NCBI GenBank assembly: GCA_003265435.1
Contig: NOXC01000011.1
Coordinates: 62,001-126,000 of the forward strand
DNA from: Cellvibrionaceae bacterium AOL6
GTDB lineage: Bacteria > Pseudomonadota > Gammaproteobacteria > Pseudomonadales > Cellvibrionaceae
Direction: 5' to 3'
DNA: 64,000 nucleotides
In this document: one piece after another, positions 58,480-64,000 of the stretch
Numbering within the stretch: position 1 is the stretch's first letter
Layout: the number at the start of each line of letters is the position of its first letter
Translations under genes and position numbers: made by a program
The notes under the pieces: model-generated
Databases searched by the model: none
Told to the model about the DNA's origin: nothing
The model's input: only the letters and a program-made list of their open reading frames with translations

Positions 58480-61400
58480 TTATGCGCCTCGGTCTTCGCT
58501 CGCGACGTCTTGAACGTCGTGATCGAGCTGCTCGACTTCGCGCGTTACCTTGAGTGGGGAGCCTGTGTGCTGTGCCAAGAGTTGGTACGCAACCGGAATC
58601 ACCAGCAGGGTGAACAAGGTCGATGACACGATGCCCCAAAACACGACGACCCCAATCACCTCACGCGTCTCTGCCCCCGGACCGCTACTCAAGATCAAAG
58701 GGATGGAGCCTGCGGCGGTGGTAATCGCCGTCATCAGGATGGGCCGCAAGCGCGTGTTCGCTGCTTCGACCAATGCATCGTGAAAGGCCCGCCCCTGGTC
58801 ACGCAATTGATTGGCGAATTCGACAATCAAAATCCCGTTTTTTGCGGACAAGCCCACGAGCATAATCAGTCCGATTTGCGAATACAGATTGAGTGACGCG
58901 CCGCTGAAATACAATCCGGCCAAGCCTCCCGTCATCGCCAGCGGCACCCCGAGCATGATAATGAAGGGGTGCACCCAACTTTCGAACTGAGCCGCCAAGG
59001 CCAAGTAAGTAATGAACAAACCCAGCGCAAAAATAAACAACATCGATGAGCCTGCGTATTTAAAGTCCTGAGACTGGCCTTTGTAATCGACAATGACCTC
59101 ACCGGGAAGATGCTCACGTACGAGGGATTCCAAATACGCCAGCGCCTCACCCAAAGTGAGATGCTCTGCCAGATTGGCTTCGAGCGTAATGGAGCGAATG
59201 CGGTTGTAGCGATTTAAAGTACCACTGTCCGCAAATTCCTGAACACTGACGAAATTCGCCAAGGGGACGAGCTGGCCGCTGGTTTGAGAGCGAATGTAAA
59301 TATTTTCGAGGCTGCTGATGGTGCGCTGCTGATCGCGCTCGCCCTCGAGGATCACATCGTACTCTTCCCCTTCTTCGATGTAGGTCGTTACCCGGCGCGA
59401 GCCCAACATGGTTTCGAGGGTTGCGCCAATGTCGCCGACCGTCACGCCGAGCTCTGCCGCACGACTGTAGTTAATCGTCACACCCAGCTGCGGTTTGGTT
59501 TCCTTATAATCGGTGTCAACGCCAATCAAACCGGGGTTATTTTCATCAATTTTTTCAAGTAACAGATCCCGCCACTGCGCGAGCTGATCATAGGTGCCGC
59601 CCCCGATCACAAACTGCACGGGTTTATTCGCGCTCGAACCGAAACCCTGTCGCATAACCGGAAAAGCGCGAACGCCAGGCAGATCCGCAACGCGCTGACG
59701 CACGTCGTCCATAATCGCAAACCCGTTGCGGCGTTTACCCCAGTCATTCAACACGATGATCACGATGCCCGAATTAAAATCTTTCGTGGTGCCGAAAGAA
59801 CGCGGCGCACGCACCAGCAGGCGGTTAATTTCACCTTCCTCAACCAATGGCATCAAGCGCGCTTCGATCTCATTCATGTATTTTTCCATGTAGTCGAAAG
59901 TCGCGCCCTCTGGCCCGTTCACCAGGAGAAAGAATGCGCCTCGGTCTTCCTTCGGCGCATATTCATTCGGTACGGCTTTAAACACCGCTGCGGTTAAACC
60001 CAGCACAACAAAAAAGACCAGTACCACCCACAATGGCCGCTTGAGGCACGTCAGCAAAACGCGATCATAGCGCTCCTGCAGGCTGTGAAAGAGTGCGGAC
60101 GGTTTGTGAGTCTCTGACTCTCCGGCCTCCTGCTGTGGCCTCGCCCGTAATAGCTTGGATGCCAGCATCGGCGACAAGGTCAGCGCGACAAAAGAAGAAA
60201 ACGCGACGGCCGCCGCCATCGTCAAAGCAAACTCGGAAAACAGGCGACCAATATCACCTCGTTGAAAGGCAATCGGTACAAATACCGCAATCAAAACAGC
60301 CGTGGTCGCGATCACCGCAAAGCCGACTTGCCTGGCACCGCGAAACGCCGCGAGCAGCGGCGGCTCACCATAGTGCTCAATGCGACGAGAAATATTTTCG
60401 AGCACGACGATGGAGTCATCCACCACTAAACCGATGGCCAATACCAGGGCCAGCAAGGTCAGTAAGTTGATCGAGAACCCGAAAGCCAACAGCGCGAGAG
60501 AGGTCGCGATAATCGAGACCGGCACCGTCACCGCAGGCACCAGCATCGCTCGCCAGCTACGCAGGAAAAGTAGAATCACAAGGATGACGAGTGCAATGGC
60601 AATCGCCAGCGTTTTGTACACTTCTTCAATGGCGCCCTCGATAAAAATCGAGGTGTCGTAGCTCTGCTCAAGCTTCATGCCCTCGGGCAGAGTTTCATTG
60701 ATGCGCACCGCCGCCGCTTTCGCACCGCGCGCCACTTCTATCGTATTGGCCGTACTCTGCTTGGTGATGCCGATACCCACTTGCGGGATCGTGTTGCCAC
60801 GGAACAAGGTTCGACTCTCAACCGTGCCTTTCTCCACACGTGCGACATCGGCGAGCCTGACCAGGTAGCCGCCCTGCGCGCTTTGGCCGTGCGCAATCAC
60901 CAAGTTGGCAAAATCTTCCGGCTTGCGGAAGGTGCGCTCCGTGCGCACCGTAAACTGACGGGTATCGCTCTCCACAATGCCCGCCGGCAATTCAATATTT
61001 TCACTGCGCAGCGCGCTTTCAATATCCGCTACGGTCAAGTTGCGCGCGGCCAATGCTTTGCGATCGAGCCAAATACGCATCGCGTATTCCTGCTGCCCAC
61101 CGATGCGAACTCGCGACACGCCATCGACCACCGAAAAACGATCAATTAAATAGCGATCCGCGTAGTCCGTCAGCTCCGGTACCGTCATGCCCACACCGGT
61201 CAGATTCAGCCACATGATGACGTCATCGTTGGCGTCTTCTTTTTGTACCTCCGGGGGATCCGCCTCGCGTGGCAAGTTGTTCAATACCCCGTTGATGCGG
61301 TCACGAATGTCGTTCGCCGCCGCATCAATATCGCGGTTGACATCAAACTCAATAGAAATATTACTGCGCCCATCGATGGAGCTGGACTCGATAAAACGAA

Positions 61401-61629
61401 TGCCTTCCACACCGGCAATGCGCTCCTCAATCAGCTCTGTGATGCGCGACTCGACGACCGTTGCCGCGGCACCGAGATAGTTGGTGCGGATGCTGACAAT
61501 AGGCGCATCAATATCCGGGTACTGCCGCAACGGAAGGCGCTCAAACGCCACCAGCCCCAGGGCCACCAATAGCAGAGACAACACCGCCGCAAAGACGGGC
61601 CGCTTTACAGACACATCAGAAAGCAGCAT
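58480..61629 (-). CDS. RND efflux pump inner-membrane transporter (AcrB/MexF-like)
   Basis: 1049 residues with twelve membrane helices and two large periplasmic loops. The proton-relay Asp pair is in LVVDDSIVVLENI, and the N-terminus VKRPVFAAVLSLLLVALG and the LPLRQYPDIDAPIV segment are typical of drug/solvent-exporting RND pumps rather than metal pumps. It should work with the membrane-fusion protein encoded just upstream and a TolC-like outer-membrane channel encoded elsewhere, because none is seen next to it. The ATG lies 13 bases inside the end of the fusion-protein gene. Confidence 0.9.
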   Translation of the reverse strand: MLLSDVSVKRPVFAAVLSLLLVALGLVAFERLPLRQYPDIDAPIVSIRTNYLGAAATVVESRITELIEERIAGVEGIRFIESSSIDGRSNISIEFDVNRDIDAAANDIRDRINGVLNNLPREADPPEVQKEDANDDVIMWLNLTGVGMTVPELTDYADRYLIDRFSVVDGVSRVRIGGQQEYAMRIWLDRKALAARNLTVADIESALRSENIELPAGIVESDTRQFTVRTERTFRKPEDFANLVIAHGQSAQGGYLVRLADVARVEKGTVESRTLFRGNTIPQVGIGITKQSTANTIEVARGAKAAAVRINETLPEGMKLEQSYDTSIFIEGAIEEVYKTLAIAIALVILVILLFLRSWRAMLVPAVTVPVSIIATSLALLAFGFSINLLTLLALVLAIGLVVDDSIVVLENISRRIEHYGEPPLLAAFRGARQVGFAVIATTAVLIAVFVPIAFQRGDIGRLFSEFALTMAAAVAFSSFVALTLSPMLASKLLRARPQQEAGESETHKPSALFHSLQERYDRVLLTCLKRPLWVVLVFFVVLGLTAAVFKAVPNEYAPKEDRGAFFLLVNGPEGATFDYMEKYMNEIEARLMPLVEEGEINRLLVRAPRSFGTTKDFNSGIVIIVLNDWGKRRNGFAIMDDVRQRVADLPGVRAFPVMRQGFGSSANKPVQFVIGGGTYDQLAQWRDLLLEKIDENNPGLIGVDTDYKETKPQLGVTINYSRAAELGVTVGDIGATLETMLGSRRVTTYIEEGEEYDVILEGERDQQRTISSLENIYIRSQTSGQLVPLANFVSVQEFADSGTLNRYNRIRSITLEANLAEHLTLGEALAYLESLVREHLPGEVIVDYKGQSQDFKYAGSSMLFIFALGLFITYLALAAQFESWVHPFIIMLGVPLAMTGGLAGLYFSGASLNLYSQIGLIMLVGLSAKNGILIVEFANQLRDQGRAFHDALVEAANTRLRPILMTAITTAAGSIPLILSSGPGAETREVIGVVVFWGIVSSTLFTLLVIPVAYQLLAQHTGSPLKVTREVEQLDHDVQDVASEDRGA

Positions 61630-62695
61630 GGTCCATTACCTGTTCGAGTGAGGCCAACGCCACAGCGTCACCGGGTTTGATTTTTGTATGGCCATGCGTG
61701 ATGACCTGCTCCCCAAGCTGTAACCCGGAGAGAATTTCAACGCGACCCATCGGACGCATGCCGGTCGTGACGTCTCGACGCTCTACGGTCCAGCCACCAT
61801 CACCTGCGGGTTTGGCCACCAATACATAGGCCTGCGTGCCATCGAGCACAACCGCCTCTTCGGGCAACACCATGGCCTCCCGCTCGCGATAGAACAGGGT
61901 CACCGTCATCAACATGCCCTGCTTCAGCAAATGCGCCTCGTTCGGCAATAAGGCCCGCACCCGAATCGAGCGCGTAACCGGGTCGACCTGATTATCAATG
62001 CTGTAAATTTCGCCAAGAAATTCCTGCTCAGGGTAGGCCGGTGTCTTGGCTGATATCGCGAGCCCCTTAGTGATATTTGGCAGCAGCAAGGCCGGCACAT
62101 TGAAGTCCAACTTCATTCGACTGTCGTCCGTGAGCGTGGTGATGACATCGCCCGGCTCAACAAAACTGCCGACGCTGATGTTCCTCAACCCGAGCACGCC
62201 GGCGAACGGCGCCGTGATGATGCGGTTTTTCAGGCGTGAACGCGTCGCCGCGAGCCGTGCTTCGGCCGCATTGGCTTCCCGGCGAGCTTCGTCGAGCTGG
62301 GCCTGTGATGCGGTGCCATTTGCTGCGAGCTGGGTGATGCGATCAAAATGCCGCTGCGCCTCGCGGTGATTGACTTCGGCCTCTTCGAGCAAGGCGGATT
62401 CTTCCGCGCTGTTCATCTCGACCAGTAAAGCACCGGCCTCAACCATCTGCCCGTCATCAAAGTGAATGGCACTGACTTGCTCGGACAGGGTCGCGGTGAT
62501 CGCCACCGCTTCATTGGCCCGCAACGTGCCGAGGGCTTCGGCCTGATTCGCGATCCGCATCATTTGCACTTCTTCTGCGACCACCTGAGTGCTGGCTGCC
62601 GCAGGGAGGGAAAGCACACCGGCCAGGAAGATCAACGCAGCGTGTCTGCTCGGAAAACGTTTCCGAGCACGAAGGGGGGAGGAGATAAATTTCAT
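61616..62695 (-). CDS. RND periplasmic membrane-fusion protein
   Basis: 359 residues with a signal peptide (AALIFLAGVLSLPAAAS), a lipoyl/barrel-sandwich domain (VEAGALLVEMNSAEESALL and FAGVLGLRNISVGSFVEPGD), a helical hairpin with Ala/Glu-rich coiled coil (about 105-160) and beta-barrel and membrane-proximal domains. It bridges the RND transporter to the outer-membrane channel. It is the first gene of the pair. No lipobox is seen, so it is anchored by interactions or an uncleaved helix. No adjacent regulator gene was found. Confidence 0.88.
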   Translation of the reverse strand: MKFISSPLRARKRFPSRHAALIFLAGVLSLPAAASTQVVAEEVQMMRIANQAEALGTLRANEAVAITATLSEQVSAIHFDDGQMVEAGALLVEMNSAEESALLEEAEVNHREAQRHFDRITQLAANGTASQAQLDEARREANAAEARLAATRSRLKNRIITAPFAGVLGLRNISVGSFVEPGDVITTLTDDSRMKLDFNVPALLLPNITKGLAISAKTPAYPEQEFLGEIYSIDNQVDPVTRSIRVRALLPNEAHLLKQGMLMTVTLFYREREAMVLPEEAVVLDGTQAYVLVAKPAGDGGWTVERRDVTTGMRPMGRVEILSGLQLGEQVITHGHTKIKPGDAVALASLEQVMDHAAF

Positions 62696-63086
62696 CTATG
62701 GGCTCTTGGGCAACGATAGAATAGTCCACGACTATACGACATAGGGTGATTTGCTTCCAGAGGAATGCATCCATTATTCAGGCGCCAATGGGCCCGAAAA
62801 ACGCTTTTCAAAGACTTGCGATTCTGCAATAGTACCGACCTTTAATTTGCACCAAGCTATCGAAGCAGGTCGCGGCAGACAAACCTCGGCCAACCCCCAT
62901 CATGCGGTGAACGCACGAGCTTCTCAGGGATGGCTACCGCAATTCAAGCAAGCAGCTTTCGTCGTCGTTCACGCCTGACGTCGCGAGCTGAAATCAGCAA
63001 CAACTCTGCGTGAATCCCTGTCGTACTCACGACACAATTTATTACATCAACTTGTAACAATCGTTAAATAAAGAGGTGCTTTATAC
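62696..63086. other. 391-base intergenic region between the RND operon and speA
   Basis: The region holds no convincing gene. On the left, an inverted-repeat-like stretch CGACTATACGAC lies about 40 bases upstream of the fusion-protein gene and could be an operator, but it is imperfect. On the right, a T/A-rich stretch (ACACAATTTATTACATC) and AAGAGGTG directly precede speA. I see no clear riboswitch or transposon remnant. Confidence 0.55.
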
Positions 63087-64000
63087 GTGACCGCTGAAGA
63101 GCAAACCCGCTCTGTATCCGACAACGCCGCCCACTACGGCGTAAATGAATGGGGCGATGACTATTTTTCTGTCAATCAGAATGGCCTCGTCTGTGCCAAC
63201 GCCAAGGTAAGTGGGCAGTCACTCCAGGTTCCATTGATGGACATGGTTGCCGGTCTTGAAGAGCGTGGCCACGCCATGCCCGTGTTGCTGCGTATCGAGA
63301 ATATTCTCGACAGCCGCATCAGTGCGATCAATGAGTCCTTTGCGCGTGCGATCGCGCAATGCGAATACCAGGGCCAGTATCGCGGCGTGTTCCCGATCAA
63401 GGTCAATCAGCAGTGTCACGTGATCGAAGAGATTACGAAATTCGGTGAGCAGTACCATCACGGCCTGGAAGCGGGCAGCAAGGCGGAGCTGATCATTGCG
63501 ATGTCTCACCTGCGGGACCCCGACGCCTGCATCGTGTGCAACGGCTATAAAGATGCGGAATTTATTCAGCTAGGTTTGCTCGCACGCAAGCTCGGCATGA
63601 ACTGCTTTTTCGTGGTCGAAACGCCCTCTGAAATCGGCATCATACTCGAACAAAGCCGCCTGCTCGGCATCGAGCCGCGCATCGGCGTGCGCGTCAAACT
63701 TGCGGCGAAAGTGGAGGGGCACTGGTTCGAAGACAGCGGTGAGCGCTCTCTGTTTGGTTTGTCCAATATTCAGCTCGTCAGCGTGATCGATCAGTTACGC
63801 GACGCAAATATGCTGCACTGCCTTGAGCTGATGCACTTTCATATTGGTTCGCAGATCCCCAACATCCGCAACATTCGCAATGGCGTGCAGGAAGCCTGTC
63901 GCTACTATATTGACCTGAAACGCGAAGGCGCGCCGCTGGGCTTTATCGATCTGGGCGGTGGTCTGGCGGTGGATTACACCGGTGCCAGCACCAACGAAAC
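63087..64000 (+). CDS. speA: Biosynthetic arginine decarboxylase (SpeA), N-terminal part only
   Basis: The gene runs off the end of the window; 304 residues are visible of roughly 630. It is a PLP-dependent fold III decarboxylase making agmatine for polyamine synthesis. The PLP Lys is in RGVFPIKVNQQ (Lys105), and HFHIGSQIPNIR and DLGGGLAVDYTG match the conserved barrel motifs of SpeA. GTG at 63087 has AGAGGTG eight bases upstream. Confidence 0.92.
   Translation, partial: MTAEEQTRSVSDNAAHYGVNEWGDDYFSVNQNGLVCANAKVSGQSLQVPLMDMVAGLEERGHAMPVLLRIENILDSRISAINESFARAIAQCEYQGQYRGVFPIKVNQQCHVIEEITKFGEQYHHGLEAGSKAELIIAMSHLRDPDACIVCNGYKDAEFIQLGLLARKLGMNCFFVVETPSEIGIILEQSRLLGIEPRIGVRVKLAAKVEGHWFEDSGERSLFGLSNIQLVSVIDQLRDANMLHCLELMHFHIGSQIPNIRNIRNGVQEACRYYIDLKREGAPLGFIDLGGGLAVDYTGASTNE

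Noticed and set aside
1-64000. CRISPR array, tRNA, rRNA, insertion sequence or prophage
   Set aside because: No regularly spaced repeats, cloverleaf-like tRNA, rRNA signature, transposase or phage structural gene was recognised. The only repeat-like element is the palindrome at 44165-44220.

Overview
The window is densely coded DNA from a Gram-negative bacterium, most likely a marine or halotolerant gammaproteobacterium. This is judged from three TonB-dependent receptors, many lipoproteins, an RND pump, a biosynthetic arginine decarboxylase and gamma-type housekeeping families. The genus cannot be fixed from sequence alone. No rRNA, tRNA, CRISPR array, insertion sequence or phage gene was seen.

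Layout. (1) Bases 1-3809: a sucrose operon with a sucrose-phosphate phosphatase-like HAD protein (cut by the window edge), a PfkB sugar kinase and an amylosucrase. (2) 3841-12470: envelope genes, namely a DUF481 outer-membrane protein, a lipoprotein with an internal repeat, a Tat-exported PhoD phosphatase with a TonB receptor, a DUF3313 protein, an OmpA-like lipoprotein and an MliC/COG3650 fusion lipoprotein. (3) 12481-19792, minus strand: a probable signalling group made of a membrane-anchored coiled-coil protein, a LacI-type sensor lacking a DNA-binding domain, a CSS/EAL c-di-GMP phosphodiesterase and a YfaP-like lipoprotein with a frameshifted tail. (4) 19942-24241: a TonB receptor translationally coupled to an orphan sensor kinase, then a DUF2141 protein. 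(5) 24330-31881, minus strand: a farnesyl-diphosphate synthase and a complete mevalonate pathway (HMG-CoA synthase, isomerase, mevalonate kinase, class II HMG-CoA reductase, phosphomevalonate kinase, decarboxylase). (6) 32036-49532: an aryl polyene pigment cluster in three blocks, with two ketosynthases plus a chain-length-factor-like partner, two ACPs, ketoreductase, two dehydratases, thioesterase, acyl/aryl ligase, glycosyltransferase, two acyltransferases, LolA-like and MMPL export proteins, two halogenase-like flavoproteins and a chorismatase. (7) 49693-50246: a small exported protein split by a -1 frameshift at an A8 run that carries a dnaX-like slippery heptamer. (8) 50364-54374: a TPP riboswitch heading a thiamine salvage operon (TonB receptor, YkoF-like protein, PnuC/PnuT transporter, thiamine-kinase-like enzyme). 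(9) 54641-62695: an extended SDR, an MGT-type glycosyltransferase, three small proteins and an RND efflux pair. (10) 63087-end: the start of speA.

The most notable part is region 6. A chorismatase like XanB2 replaces the ammonia-lyase route expected for classical aryl polyenes, and two WxWxIP flavoproteins are present. I infer a hydroxybenzoate-primed, possibly halogenated, xanthomonadin-like pigment. It lies back to back with a mevalonate operon, which is unusual for a gammaproteobacterium. The two frameshifts (near 18,130 and at 49,891-49,898) both look like one missing base, so assembly error must be excluded before biology is read into them.
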